Shown: positions 1 to 8,573 of the stretch, one piece after another | Layout of the letters: every line of letters begins with the position of its first letter | Numbering within the stretch: the first letter of the stretch is position 1 | Source: Ectorhizobium quercum | GTDB lineage: Bacteria > Pseudomonadota > Alphaproteobacteria > Rhizobiales > Rhizobiaceae | Length of the DNA: 64,000 bases | Assembly: GCF_026552795.1 (NCBI RefSeq) | Contig: NZ_JANFPI010000001.1 | Location: forward strand, 620,001-684,000 | Direction of reading: 5' to 3' | Notes under the pieces: generated by a model | Seen by the model: the letters and a program-made list of their open reading frames with translations, nothing else | What the model was told of the DNA's origin: nothing | Databases searched by the model: none | Program-made: the position numbers and the translations under genes

Positions 1-164
1 TTGAAGGTGATGGTGGCCTTCTCGCCGGTATGGATGAAATAGAGCTTGAGGGTGCGCGTTTCGCCCGCAGCTTCGGCAAGCGTCGCCGGATAGGCGCCCG
101 CGGTGAGCGCGATGAGCAGCGCCGCCATCCGGCACCGCGCGGATTTCATCGAAAACATCCTCAT
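1..164 (-). CDS. DUF882 / M15-like peptidase family protein, 5' part only
   Basis: Only the first 54 codons lie in the window; the gene continues leftwards past base 1. The start is the ATG at 164, with a second in-frame ATG two codons later. The N-terminus has a basic start and a hydrophobic stretch (MAALLIALTAGAYPATLAEA), a signal peptide. It is followed by ETRTLKLYFIHTGEKATITF, the opening of alphaproteobacterial DUF882 proteins (YcbK-like, peptidase M15 fold) thought to act on peptidoglycan in the periplasm. The catalytic zinc-binding residues would be in the missing part. The family call rests on this short motif alone. Confidence 0.7.
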   Translation of the reverse strand, partial: MRMFSMKSARCRMAALLIALTAGAYPATLAEAAGETRTLKLYFIHTGEKATITF

Positions 165-414
165 CGCGCCGGGCCTGCCTTCGCTGGCGTTGAATGTTTT
201 CCGGCTGGATACGTCATGGGCAGCGACACCATCAGCAGGCACAACGACCCCCGCCGCCGTGCTCTCTCCTCAAACCCCGAAACCGCGATCGATGCCGGTT
301 TCGCAACAAGCCGGACCGTCGTCGACGCGGACCGGGCAGCCCCTTATAAAGCAAGGTGCTCAAGAAGGGAACAGCTTCCGTTGAACTGTTCCGGACCAAT
401 CCATGAGTGAAGAA

Positions 415-489
<75 letters not shown>

Positions 490-644
490 ATGAAGAGCGG
501 GTGCGAAATCGCGTTGCCTTCAGGCGAGGGGGCTTCTGCCACAGCTTTTTGTGGAGCGCAAGCCGCAATCGGAACTTATTTCATTCGCCCCCCAAAAAGG
601 CGGGACGGGTTTTTTGCGGAGGCGCTTTGCGCTATGGAAAAGCC

Positions 645-845
645 ATGACCGAGAAGAACGACATGTCCGGGAAGAACAAGGCCTCCGGGGCGGGCCGCAG
701 CAATGCCGAATTGCACCGAGAACGGGCGGCGGCCAAGCTGCGCGAAAATCTTCAGCGCCGCAAGCAGCAGGCGCGCGCGCGCCGCGCCGGCGAGGCCGAC
801 GAGACGGTGGGACTGCCTGCCGCAAAAAAGGACGAATCGTCCTGA
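645..845 (+). CDS. Small basic conserved hypothetical protein upstream of murA
   Basis: This 66-residue, strongly charged protein has no signal peptide or membrane segment. The start chosen is the ATG of MTEKNDMSGKN; the open frame reaches further upstream, but those codons overlap the tRNA-Thr gene and are implausible. The centre (LRENLQRRKQQARARR) is a basic amphipathic stretch that could bind nucleic acid. Short proteins of this kind often precede murA in rhizobia, which is context recalled rather than tested. The function is unknown. Confidence 0.6.
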   Translation: MTEKNDMSGKNKASGAGRSNAELHRERAAAKLRENLQRRKQQARARRAGEADETVGLPAAKKDESS

Positions 846-1024
846 ACCACTAAGCGCCTGCGTATCGATTGAAGCGGCGGCCGTTTTCGTCTAAAGAGCC
901 GCGAACTCCCGACAAGGCCATGAGGCTTCGTACCGGCGCAGGCGCGTGTCGCGCCCGGCCGCCGGCTTTGCGAAACAGGCCGGCCTTGCGAAACAGGAAA
1001 GGCGGGCTCTGCCCGTAGGAGAAT

Positions 1025-2317
1025 ATGGATCGTATCAGAATCGTCGGCGGCAACCGCTTGAACGGCACCATCCCGATTTCGGGCGCGAAGAATGCAGCCC
1101 TGCCGCTGATGATCGCCTCGCTGCTGACCAGCGATACGCTGACGCTCGAAAACGTGCCGCATCTCGCGGATGTCGAGCAGCTCATGCGCATCCTCGGCAA
1201 CCACGGTGTCGACATCTCCGTGAACGGCCGCCGCGAGCGCCAGAGCGAGGTCTATTCCCGCACCATTCATTTCACCTGCCGCACCATCGTCGATACGACG
1301 GCGCCCTACGATCTGGTGTCGAAGATGCGCGCCAGCTTCTGGGTGATCGGCCCGCTGCTCGCCCGCGAGGGCAAGGCCCGCGTCTCGCTGCCGGGCGGCT
1401 GCGCCATCGGCACGCGTCCGGTCGATCTCTTCATCGAAAGCCTTCAGGCGCTCGGCGCGGATATGGAAATCGACGGCGGCTACATCAATGCCACGGCCCC
1501 GAAGGGCGGCCTTGTCGGCGCCTCCTATACGTTCCCGAAAGTGTCCGTCGGCGCGACCCATGTGCTGATGATGGCCGCGACGCTGGCGCGCGGCACGACG
1601 GTCATCGGCAATGCCGCCCGCGAGCCGGAAGTGGTCGACCTCGCCACCTGCCTCAACAGCATGGGCGCCCGCATCACCGGCGCCGGCACGTCCACGATCA
1701 CCATCGAGGGGGTCTCCTCGCTGTCGGGCGCGCGCCATCGGGTCCTGCCGGACCGCATCGAAACCGGAACCTACGCGATGGCGGTGGCGATGACCGGCGG
1801 CGACGTGATCCTCGAGGACACCGACATTCACCTGCTCGACAACGCCGTCGAGGCGCTGCGCCGGGCCGGTGCGACGATCGAGCCGGTCGAGCGCGGCTTT
1901 CGCGTCGCCCGCAATGGCAACGGCATCAAGCCGGTGGATGTCGTGACCGAACCCTATCCCGGCTTCCCGACCGACCTCCAGGCGCAGTTCATGGGGCTGA
2001 TGACGAGGGCTGAGGGCGTTTCGCACGTCACCGAGACGATTTTCGAGAACCGCTTCATGCACGTGCAGGAACTCGCCCGCCTCGGCGCGAAGATTTCGCT
2101 CTCCGGCCAGACGGCCCGGATCGAGGGGGTCGAGCAGCTTCGCGGCGCCCCGGTCATGGCGACGGACCTGCGGGCTTCCGTGTCGCTGGTGATCGCCGGC
2201 CTCGCCGCCGAGGGCGAGACGATGGTCAGCCGCGTCTATCACCTCGATCGCGGCTTCGAGCGGCTGGAAGAAAAGCTGACGCGCTGCGGTGCGATCGTCG
2301 AGCGTATCCGCGACTGA
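1025..2317 (+). CDS. murA: UDP-N-acetylglucosamine 1-carboxyvinyltransferase MurA
   Basis: MurA transfers enolpyruvate from PEP to UDP-GlcNAc, the first committed step of peptidoglycan precursor synthesis in the cytoplasm. The 430-residue length is normal for the family. The catalytic loop is present as [15 protein letters not shown], with the Cys that is the fosfomycin target. The N-terminal [12 protein letters not shown] holds the conserved Lys-Asn pair of EPSP-synthase-like enzymes. The ATG follows a GGAG ribosome site (GTAGGAGAAT). It is the first gene of a co-directional housekeeping run with hisD and infA. Confidence 0.97.
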   Translation: MDRIRIVGGNRLNGTIPISGAKNAALPLMIASLLTSDTLTLENVPHLADVEQLMRILGNHGVDISVNGRRERQSEVYSRTIHFTCRTIVDTTAPYDLVSKMRASFWVIGPLLAREGKARVSLPGGCAIGTRPVDLFIESLQALGADMEIDGGYINATAPKGGLVGASYTFPKVSVGATHVLMMAATLARGTTVIGNAAREPEVVDLATCLNSMGARITGAGTSTITIEGVSSLSGARHRVLPDRIETGTYAMAVAMTGGDVILEDTDIHLLDNAVEALRRAGATIEPVERGFRVARNGNGIKPVDVVTEPYPGFPTDLQAQFMGLMTRAEGVSHVTETIFENRFMHVQELARLGAKISLSGQTARIEGVEQLRGAPVMATDLRASVSLVIAGLAAEGETMVSRVYHLDRGFERLEEKLTRCGAIVERIRD

Positions 2318-2477
2318 GCGGATTTTGCCGGGCCGGATCGTCGTCCGGCGTTGCACAATCCCTCGCCCGCTCCTATCTCACGGTTGTGTGATGGCAGGTG
2401 GCAGAAACCATTCCGGCGGCGGCATAGCCCGGCACCGGAACGGCGGGCGCCCCACAAGAGCGGCCGAGGAACAAGCG

Positions 2478-2918
2478 ATGACCGATCTCAAGCTGCTGGC
2501 GCTGGATGCGGAGGATCTTTCGATCGTCTCCGCCCATGTCCAGGACAGCGTGTTCAAGACGAAAGATATGTCCTACAAGCCGGGCGGCGGCCAGTTTTCC
2601 CTTGCGGTGAACCGCTTCGTTTGGGAAGAAGCGAAGCGGGGGGCGAAGTCCTTCGAACGCTGCCGCGCCGCGCTGGTTTTCAAGCGTGTCAACGCGGTGC
2701 GCCTGTCCGGTGTCGACCGGCGCAGGGCGGAGGATGTTCTGTCCCTTCTGGCCATCCGCTTCGCGCCCAATGGCGAGGGGCCGGACGGCACGGTGGAATT
2801 GACGCTGGCCGGCGGTCGGGCTGTCGCGCTCGATGTGGAATGCATCGAGCTTCAGTTCGCCGATATCGGCGGGGCGTGGGAAACGGAGCGCAAGCCGGAC
2901 CATTCGGTTTCGCAGTAA
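2478..2918 (+). CDS. DUF2948 family protein
   Basis: This 146-residue soluble protein of unknown function has a sequence typical of the alphaproteobacterial DUF2948 family: LKLLALDAEDLSIVSAHVQD near the N-terminus, then KRVNAVRLSGVDR, and AVALDVECIELQFADIG near the C-terminus. The ATG at 2478 was chosen because the homology-like sequence starts there; the longer open frame upstream reads through non-coding-like sequence. It lies between murA and hisD on the same strand. The conserved neighbourhood suggests a housekeeping role, but none is known to me. Confidence 0.85.
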   Translation: MTDLKLLALDAEDLSIVSAHVQDSVFKTKDMSYKPGGGQFSLAVNRFVWEEAKRGAKSFERCRAALVFKRVNAVRLSGVDRRRAEDVLSLLAIRFAPNGEGPDGTVELTLAGGRAVALDVECIELQFADIGGAWETERKPDHSVSQ

Positions 2919-2964
2919 TGACTGCCGGGCGGGCGTCGCCGGGCGGAAAGAGGGGAGCAGGCAA

Positions 2965-4263
2965 GTGGCTATCTGGCTCGATCGGTCGGACGCAGGGTTC
3001 GAGGCGCGGTTCGCCGCCTTTCTGACGACCAAGCGCGAGGTCTCGGAAGACGTGAATGCGGTCGTGCGCGATATCATCGCGGATGTGCGCGCTCGCGGGG
3101 ATGCCGCGCTGGCCGATTACTCGCGCCGGTTCGACGGTGTGGATTTCGCGACCCTGCCGATGAAGGTCGGTGAGGCGGAGATCGACGCGGCCATCGCCGA
3201 AGTCGATCCGGTGGTGCTCGACGCCCTGAACCTTGCCGCCGAACGCATCGAAAAGCATCATGCCCGCCAGATGCCGAAGGACGACCTCTACGAGGATGCG
3301 CTCGGCGTCGGCCTCGGCTCGCGCTGGACGGCCATCGAGGCGGTCGGCCTCTACGTCCCGGGCGGCACCGCCAGCTATCCGAGTTCCGTGCTGATGAATG
3401 CCCTGCCGGCCCGCGTTGCCGGCGTGGAGCGCATCGTCATGGTCGTGCCGGCGCAGGCGGGGCACCTGAACCCGACCGTGCTGGCTGCTGCACGCATCGC
3501 CGGCGTGAAGGAAATCTACCGCATCGGCGGCGCGCAGGCCGTTGCCGCGCTCGCCTACGGTACCGAAACCATCGCGCCGGTGGCGAAGATCGTCGGCCCC
3601 GGCAATGCCTATGTCGCCGCCGCCAAGCGGCAGGTTTTCGGCACGGTCGGCATCGACATGATCGCCGGCCCTTCCGAAGTGCTCGTCATCGCCGACGCGA
3701 ACAACGATCCCGACTGGATCGCCGCCGACCTTCTGGCGCAGGCCGAGCACGACATGGGTGCACAGTCCATCCTGATGACCGACGACGCTGCCTTCGGCAA
3801 GGCGGTGGAGGAAGCCGTCGAACGCCAGCTTCGCAGCCTGTCGCGCGCGGAAACCGCCAGCGCGAGCTGGCGGGATTTCGGCGCCATCATTCTGGTGCCG
3901 GATCTCGCCGATGCGATCCCGCTGGCCAACCGTATCGCTGCCGAGCATCTGGAGCTTGCCGTGGACGACCCGGACGCACTGATGAAGGATATCCGCAATG
4001 CGGGGGCGATCTTCGTCGGCCGCCATACGCCCGAAGTCATCGGCGATTATGTCGGCGGCTCGAACCATGTGCTGCCGACGGCCCGTTCCGCCCGCTTCTC
4101 CTCGGGGCTTTCCGTGCTGGATTACGTGAAGAGGACGTCCATTCTGCGGCTCGGTCCCGAGCAGTTGAAGGCGCTCGCTCCGGCCGCCATCGCGCTTGCC
4201 CGGTCCGAAGGGCTGGATGCGCATGGCCGGTCGGTCGCGATCCGCCTGAATCTCGAGGGGTGA
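2965..4263 (+). CDS. hisD: Histidinol dehydrogenase HisD
   Basis: HisD carries out the last two steps of histidine synthesis, oxidising L-histidinol to L-histidine with NAD and a catalytic zinc. Family motifs are clear: [74 protein letters not shown] and [11 protein letters not shown]. The GTG start at 2965, preceded by AGGGGAGCAG, gives a 432-residue protein of normal length beginning [16 protein letters not shown]. An in-frame extension starting at 2833 would run into the preceding gene. UPF0262 follows three bases after the stop, so they are probably co-transcribed. Confidence 0.96.
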   Translation: MAIWLDRSDAGFEARFAAFLTTKREVSEDVNAVVRDIIADVRARGDAALADYSRRFDGVDFATLPMKVGEAEIDAAIAEVDPVVLDALNLAAERIEKHHARQMPKDDLYEDALGVGLGSRWTAIEAVGLYVPGGTASYPSSVLMNALPARVAGVERIVMVVPAQAGHLNPTVLAAARIAGVKEIYRIGGAQAVAALAYGTETIAPVAKIVGPGNAYVAAAKRQVFGTVGIDMIAGPSEVLVIADANNDPDWIAADLLAQAEHDMGAQSILMTDDAAFGKAVEEAVERQLRSLSRAETASASWRDFGAIILVPDLADAIPLANRIAAEHLELAVDDPDALMKDIRNAGAIFVGRHTPEVIGDYVGGSNHVLPTARSARFSSGLSVLDYVKRTSILRLGPEQLKALAPAAIALARSEGLDAHGRSVAIRLNLEG

Positions 4264-4266
4264 ACG

Positions 4267-4740
4267 ATGGCCGACGGCGATTTCCGGCTCTGCGACGTCG
4301 TTCTGGACGAGTCCATCGGTCGCTCGACGCCGGACGTCGAGCACGAGCGCGCCGTCGCGATCTTCGATCTGATCGAGGAAAACACCTTTCATCCCGTCGG
4401 CCACGCGGGCGGGCCCTACCGGCTGAACATTTCACTGGTCGATTCCAGGCTCGTCTTCGTGATCGCCACCGAGCAGGGCGACGACGTGGCCACCCACATC
4501 CTGTCGCTGACGCCTTTCCGGCGGATCATCAAGGACTACTTCATGATCTGCGAAAGCTATTACGAGGCGATCCGCTCCTCTACGCCGTCGCATATCGAGG
4601 CCATCGACATGGGCCGCCGCGGTATCCACAACGAGGGATCGCAGACGCTCAAGGACCGGCTGAAGGGAAAGATCGAATTCGATTTCGACACGGCCCGGCG
4701 CCTGTTCACCCTGGTCTGCGTGCTGTATTGGAAAGGCTAG
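4267..4740 (+). CDS. UPF0262 family protein
   Basis: This 157-residue soluble protein matches the alphaproteobacterial UPF0262 family. Recognisable stretches are [56 protein letters not shown] and [13 protein letters not shown]. The start lies three bases after the hisD stop, with a GAGGGG ribosome site inside the end of hisD, so translation is probably linked. The next gene starts five bases after its end. No biochemical function is established for the family. Confidence 0.9.
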   Translation: MADGDFRLCDVVLDESIGRSTPDVEHERAVAIFDLIEENTFHPVGHAGGPYRLNISLVDSRLVFVIATEQGDDVATHILSLTPFRRIIKDYFMICESYYEAIRSSTPSHIEAIDMGRRGIHNEGSQTLKDRLKGKIEFDFDTARRLFTLVCVLYWKG

Positions 4741-4745
4741 GCGGC

Positions 4746-5207
4746 ATGGACGGTCCGGCCTCCGAAGCGATGGAACGGGTGCCGGGCGCGATCCTGTTCA
4801 TGTGCGGCATGAATGCCATACGCTCGCCGATGGCCGAGGCGCTTGCGCGCTCCATGCTGCCGAAGGGCATCTACATCGCCTCCGCCGGTGTCCGCAAGGG
4901 CGAGCAGGACCCTTTCGTCGAGGCGGTGCTGTCGGAGGTCGGCCTGACGTCGCCCAAGCGCCTGCCGCAGACGCTGGAGGAGCTTGAGGACGATTTCTTC
5001 GACCTCATCGTTACGCTGACGCCCGAGGCCCATCACCGGGCGCTGGAACTGACGCGCTCGAGCGCGGTCGATGTCATCTACTGGCCGACGCCCGATCCGA
5101 CGGCGACGACCGGAACGCGGGACCAGATTCTCGATGCGTACCGGGAGGTGCGCGACTATCTCTCCGGGCTGATCGCCAGCCGTCTGGCGCAGCGCGGCAG
5201 GCCCTGA
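4746..5207 (+). CDS. Low-molecular-weight protein-tyrosine phosphatase-like protein
   Basis: This 153-residue protein has the low-molecular-weight phosphatase / arsenate reductase fold. The N-terminal P-loop reads FMCGMNAIRSPMAEAL, giving the C-x5-R nucleophile motif. The C-terminal part contains WPTPDP, the position of the general-acid Asp. It could dephosphorylate phosphotyrosine; the ArsC-type reductases that share the fold need further cysteines, which are not obvious here. The ATG at 4746 was preferred over a much longer frame that overlaps UPF0262. It sits five bases after that gene, in the same probable operon. Confidence 0.85.
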   Translation: MDGPASEAMERVPGAILFMCGMNAIRSPMAEALARSMLPKGIYIASAGVRKGEQDPFVEAVLSEVGLTSPKRLPQTLEELEDDFFDLIVTLTPEAHHRALELTRSSAVDVIYWPTPDPTATTGTRDQILDAYREVRDYLSGLIASRLAQRGRP

Positions 5208-5330
5208 ACGGCCCTGCGAAATATACGCGATCTGCGTGGTTCACAAAAGCGCAGCGATTGTGTAGTTTCCGCCCAAATTTGCCGGGGTATCTTATGCCCG
5301 GCCCCAACTCGTGAGAAAGATCTGTCTTAT

Positions 5331-5549
5331 ATGGCCAAGGAAGAAGTCCTCGAATTTCCCGGTGTCGTCACCGAACTCCTGCCGAACGCGACCTTCCGCG
5401 TGAAGCTGGAAAACGAACATGAAATCATCGCCCACACCGCCGGCCGCATGCGCAAGAACCGTATCCGCGTTCTCGCCGGCGACAAGGTTCTGGTCGAGAT
5501 GACGCCCTACGACCTGACCAAGGGCCGTATCACCTATCGCTTCAAGTAG
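5331..5549 (+). CDS. infA: Translation initiation factor IF-1
   Basis: IF-1 binds the ribosomal A site on the 30S subunit during initiation. The 72-residue protein is a single OB fold and nearly matches the family consensus: [40 protein letters not shown], and [19 protein letters not shown] 123-base gap separates it from the phosphatase gene and contains a small GC-rich inverted repeat (GCCGGG ... CCCGGC, about 5281-5302). infA may therefore have its own leader or promoter. The maf gene follows 32 bases later. Confidence 0.97.
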   Translation: MAKEEVLEFPGVVTELLPNATFRVKLENEHEIIAHTAGRMRKNRIRVLAGDKVLVEMTPYDLTKGRITYRFK

Positions 5550-5581
5550 GCGACAGCGAAATGCCGCACGCCGGAGGTAGC

Positions 5582-6202
5582 ATGGCGCCCGTCCGCAAGC
5601 TGATATTGGCCTCGGGATCGCCGCGCCGGCTCGACCTGCTTGCACAGGCGCGGATCCGGCCTGACCGCCTGATGCCTATGGACATCGACGAGACGCCGAA
5701 GAAGGCGGAGCATCCCCGCTCGCTCGCCCGCCGGCTGTCGTCCGAAAAGGCTGAGGCCGCCCAGAAGGCCGTCGCGGACGACCCGGCCTGGTCCGGTTCG
5801 TTCATCCTTTCGGCGGATACCGTGGTGGCCGTCGGGCGCCGCATCCTGCCCAAGGCCGAATATCTGGAAGAGGCGAACGCCGCGCTGGCGCTGCTGTCCG
5901 GCCGAAGCCATTGGGTCTTCACCGGCGTCGCCGTGATTGCGCCCTCCGGCCTGCTTCGCCAGACCGTGGTCGAAACCAAGGTGCGCTTCAAGCGGCTCTC
6001 CGACCGCGAGGTTGACGCCTATCTCGATTCGGGCGAATGGCGCGGCAAGGCCGGCGCCTACGCCATTCAGGGCATCGCCGGAACCTTCGTCCAGAAGCTT
6101 TCCGGCTCCTATACCGGCGTCGTCGGCCTGCCGCTTTACGAGACCCTGCGCATCCTCGAAGGCGAGGGGTTCGGCGTTACATCCGGCTGGGCGGAGGGTT
6201 GA
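5582..6202 (+). CDS. maf: Maf-like nucleoside triphosphate pyrophosphatase
   Basis: Maf-family enzymes hydrolyse non-canonical or modified nucleoside triphosphates to monophosphates and are linked to septum control. The opening [15 protein letters not shown] is the family signature. Later segments [15 protein letters not shown] and [31 protein letters not shown] hold the active-site Asp and the conserved Gly-rich region. The ATG at 5582 lies just behind a CCGGAGGTAG ribosome site and gives 206 residues. An alternative ATG 21 bases upstream has no such site. yacG follows after three bases. Confidence 0.93.
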   Translation: MAPVRKLILASGSPRRLDLLAQARIRPDRLMPMDIDETPKKAEHPRSLARRLSSEKAEAAQKAVADDPAWSGSFILSADTVVAVGRRILPKAEYLEEANAALALLSGRSHWVFTGVAVIAPSGLLRQTVVETKVRFKRLSDREVDAYLDSGEWRGKAGAYAIQGIAGTFVQKLSGSYTGVVGLPLYETLRILEGEGFGVTSGWAEG

Positions 6203-6205
6203 TCG

Positions 6206-6421
6206 ATGGCTGAAAAGACGACACGCGTTTCCGGCAAGGTCGCACCGCTGCGCAAGGCAAGGCCGTGTCCCGAATGCGGCAAGCCTTCCGCGCGGGACCA
6301 CTATCCGTTCTGCTCCGACCGCTGCCGTACCCTCGACCTTTCGCGCTGGCTGAACGGCTCCTACGCCATTCCCGTGGCCGACGACGAAAGCAGTGCCGAT
6401 CCCGAGGACGGCAACGCCTGA
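6206..6421 (+). CDS. yacG: DNA gyrase inhibitor YacG (zinc-binding)
   Basis: This 71-residue zinc-ribbon protein belongs to the YacG family; the E. coli member binds GyrB and inhibits gyrase. The four zinc-binding cysteines are visible in [11 protein letters not shown] and [19 protein letters not shown], and the second stretch is highly characteristic. It begins three bases after maf, suggesting translational coupling. It is the last protein gene of the conserved block before tRNA-Phe. Confidence 0.93.
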   Translation: MAEKTTRVSGKVAPLRKARPCPECGKPSARDHYPFCSDRCRTLDLSRWLNGSYAIPVADDESSADPEDGNA

Positions 6422-6512
6422 CCGCGCTGCCCATGCCTTCCTGTCGAACGGCTTGTTTTTCCACAGGAAACGGCAAATTTCGCCAAGCGGCCAAAAAAGT
6501 ACGTTTTGCCGC

Positions 6513-6540
6513 TTGCCATGCGTGAGCAAGATGCTATAAC
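6513..6540 (+). promoter_or_regulatory. Probable promoter of tRNA-Phe
   Basis: TTGCCA (6513-6518) and TATAAC (6535-6540) are separated by 16 bases and lie about 70 bases before the tRNA-Phe gene. Both hexamers fit a housekeeping sigma promoter and nothing else is encoded here. This was found by eye. Confidence 0.5.
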
Positions 6541-6611
6541 CCCGCTCGCTTCCGGGGGAAACCAACCCCCTCGTGCTTCCAAAGCGAAAGCACAGGCTCG
6601 AAGAGCCGGAT

Positions 6612-6687
6612 GCCCGGATAGCTCAGTTGGTAGAGCAGCGGATTGAAAATCCGCGTGTCGGTGGTTCAAATCCGCCTCCGGGCACCA
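6612..6687 (+). tRNA. tRNA-Phe (anticodon GAA)
   Basis: The gene forms a complete cloverleaf. The acceptor arms are GCCCGGA and TCCGGGC. The D-loop is AGCTCAGTTGGTAGAGC, the anticodon stem-loop GCGGATTGAAAATCCGC has anticodon GAA, and the T-arm contains GGTTCAAATCC. CCA is encoded. Its 3' half is repeated in diverged form at 29038-29086, which suggests this gene was used as a chromosomal integration site. Confidence 0.96.
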
Positions 6688-6690
6688 TTT
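6643..6690 (+). repeat. attL-like repeat in the tRNA-Phe 3' half
   Basis: The 48 bases run from the anticodon loop (TTGAAAATCCGCG) through the T-arm and CCA to ATTT. They match 29038-29086 with one inserted base and about four substitutions. The repeat starts in the anticodon loop, a usual crossover position for tyrosine recombinases that target tRNA genes. Confidence 0.65.
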
Positions 6691-6773
6691 TTATTCGGTA
6701 AGATCAATGTGTTGAGGTGCTAGCGCTGGGTGGGTGTTCCGGCGCCGGATGCGCTTGGATACCGTTCTGGGTA

Positions 6774-7298
6774 TCAGGTGATTTCATATTCTTTCTGAAA
6801 GAGTGCGTGCGCTCGTTTAATCACCATCAGCAGGGTCAGAAAAAAGTGCGCATACAGCCATATGGAAATTAGTGTTTCTATGCTGCTGGTTTGCTTCATA
6901 ACATAGAAAATAAGGAAAGCTGTTACAGCTAGGCAAGACACGACAATCAAGTATGAAATATTGGTGTTGAGCTCACCTAGAAGTTCACGCCGTTCTTCGA
7001 GTTTTTTCTTTTTTAAGTCATCTGACAGCTCGTCACCCTCGTATTTCCATTCTCGTTGCGAAATACCAAACAGGGCAATTTGAACATTAAGAAGCAGCGC
7101 AGAGAAAATGGCAAAAACGGAAATTGAAACGTTAAAGGTATCTCTGTCTATTGATGCTCCCAATGCCGACGCGATGACAGCCATCAAGAGCGGTAAGATG
7201 AAAAATAGCAAGATGTCGGGTCGATGATAACGAGTTTCACCGTCCACCTTTAGTGTGGCCAAGTGTGCTTTCAGTATATGGAAAATGTTAGCCTTCAT
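6774..7298 (-). CDS. Small four-helix membrane protein, second gene of an AT-rich pair
   Basis: I do not recognise this 174-residue protein. It shows four hydrophobic segments: about residues 28-48 (ILLFFILPLLMAVIASALG), 55-78 (ISVFAIFSALLLNVQIALFG), 114-134 (YLIVVSCLAVTAFLIFYVM) and 140-160 (ISIWLYAHFFLTLLMVI). A highly charged, probably coiled-coil loop joins helices 2 and 3 (DELSDDLKKKKLEERRELL). Its start overlaps the stop of the upstream gene by four bases, so the two are translationally coupled. The DNA is much richer in A/T than the surroundings, a sign of transfer. The layout resembles membrane effectors of abortive-infection systems such as lambda RexB, but that is inference from architecture, not sequence identity. 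Confidence 0.7.
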   Translation of the reverse strand: MKANIFHILKAHLATLKVDGETRYHRPDILLFFILPLLMAVIASALGASIDRDTFNVSISVFAIFSALLLNVQIALFGISQREWKYEGDELSDDLKKKKLEERRELLGELNTNISYLIVVSCLAVTAFLIFYVMKQTSSIETLISIWLYAHFFLTLLMVIKRAHALFQKEYEIT

Positions 7299-8218
7299 TT
7301 TTTCGGCTTGGACAGCGTTGAGTGGAAATCCTTCAATATCTGCTCAGTTTCGTATTTGATTGAGGCAAATGATGGATGGCCGTCAGTCCCGTATTGCACG
7401 CTTTCCGACAGCTCAATGACGCCTGCATCGTTGCTATAACCGAGCACGCCTACAGTGCGACGTTTATTGCCTACAGTTACTTCAGCTTTCGCTTGATCGA
7501 ACTGTATGCCATCAAAGCGAAGAGCTTGCGCGGCATTGCTGCTAGATCTATCTAAAAGTGACGCTAATGAGCCAAGGGTACGTCTTCTCTTGGCTTTGAA
7601 CGAAATTTCAAACTCAACTTCTTCTGGCTTGAAGTCGAATAGATATCGGTCTTCTTTGTTCTGCGGAATTTGTTTTTTCACCAAGGTCAACTGTTTGACT
7701 GGTGCAGAGTACAGGGCGCTGGATTTCACATCGCCCGGCATCAGCTTTCGAAAGAAAAGTTTATATCCTTTATGTTTTTTCGCATAGGTAGCACATGCTG
7801 CTCCTATGACCACCTGAACGCAAGAGCGGGCTTGAAAAGATTGAAATGCTGCTAATGCAAAATCTTGCTTTGCCGGGGTCCAAAAATGAAAATATAATGG
7901 GATTTCTTCAAGGTCCCCCACTTTTCTTTTATAATTACTCTTTTTTGTTTTTCTGTCGATTAGATCGCTCTCGAAGCCGTAAGTGCCGTACCTCAGATAC
8001 CCATAAATGTTATTGACAGAAGATTCTGATTTTTTCTCAAAAAACCAACTTCTTTGCAGGTCTTCATGATCGTTGGCATTGACGTTTTCGCCCACAAAAT
8101 CAGATAGAAACTTATGGGCATCTGTGGCGGAACCATCCCCCGTCAATAAAAGCGGGGTACGGTCGTTCTCTTTATGAACTGTAACCTGATATACGCGAAG
8201 CCCTATAGAAAACGCCAT
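7295..8218 (-). CDS. Unrecognised soluble protein, first gene of an AT-rich pair
   Basis: This 307-residue protein has no signal peptide or membrane helix. The N-terminal third is mixed alpha/beta (GLRVYQVTVHKENDRTPLLL, then NNIYGYLRYGTYGFESDLID). A central stretch EEIPLYFHFWTPAKQDFALA precedes ARSCVQVVIG, and a basic patch FKAKRRRTL lies near residue 213. It is followed by a four-base overlap with a membrane-protein gene, and both are AT-rich and next to tRNA-Phe. A soluble protein of about 300 residues coupled to a small four-helix membrane protein recalls RexA/RexB-type exclusion. I see no enzyme motif. Defence is a hypothesis; an unrelated regulatory or transport role cannot be excluded. 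Confidence 0.7.
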   Translation of the reverse strand: MAFSIGLRVYQVTVHKENDRTPLLLTGDGSATDAHKFLSDFVGENVNANDHEDLQRSWFFEKKSESSVNNIYGYLRYGTYGFESDLIDRKTKKSNYKRKVGDLEEIPLYFHFWTPAKQDFALAAFQSFQARSCVQVVIGAACATYAKKHKGYKLFFRKLMPGDVKSSALYSAPVKQLTLVKKQIPQNKEDRYLFDFKPEEVEFEISFKAKRRRTLGSLASLLDRSSSNAAQALRFDGIQFDQAKAEVTVGNKRRTVGVLGYSNDAGVIELSESVQYGTDGHPSFASIKYETEQILKDFHSTLSKPKK

Positions 8219-8573
8219 CTTCGAATCACCCGTCTATTGTAAGGGCAATTATTATCGGTTTCCTGATGCCTTTCTACGGGGAAACCATTTTGGATTGTGG
8301 GCGGACTAGGCGTTTTAGACAACTATGAGCTACTTCGGCGCGAGCAGGCCCCTGCTTCTTCTCGTACGCTGATCCTTTCAGCCATTGCCAGCCGGACCAT
8401 TCTGGTTCCTCCTCAATCATTCTGCTGTCTTTAGATTGTGAGAAGAACAAGTACCTCATTACTGCTGATGCGTTTCGCCCGCTCATAAATCCCGTTTCGA
8501 CCACACCGCGCGTCTGCGCCGGTGAGGTCGATGGCAGCTTCACATGACGAGCGCGGGCGTGACGATCGCGCCG
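8219..8573. other. Intergenic stretch without a convincing gene
   Basis: These 355 bases separate the AT-rich pair from the following operon end. A minus-strand open frame (8274-8543, 89 codons) has no recognisable domain and is probably fortuitous or a remnant. The AT-rich part nearest 8218 should hold the promoter of the two-gene module; ATTGTA at 8236-8241 reads TACAAT on the minus strand and could be a -10 box. No clear -35 was found. Confidence 0.4.

Noticed and set aside
752..2356. 534-codon minus-strand open frame
   Set aside because: It lies opposite murA, is rich in Arg/Asp/His from GC-skewed third positions and has no domain. murA is unmistakable on the plus strand.
5258..5293. Possible promoter before infA (TTGTGT and TATCTT)
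   Set aside because: The spacing of 24 bases is too long for a housekeeping promoter.
8274..8543. 89-codon minus-strand frame next to the AT-rich pair
   Set aside because: No recognisable domain and no good start; noted only as possible remnant in the intergenic entry.
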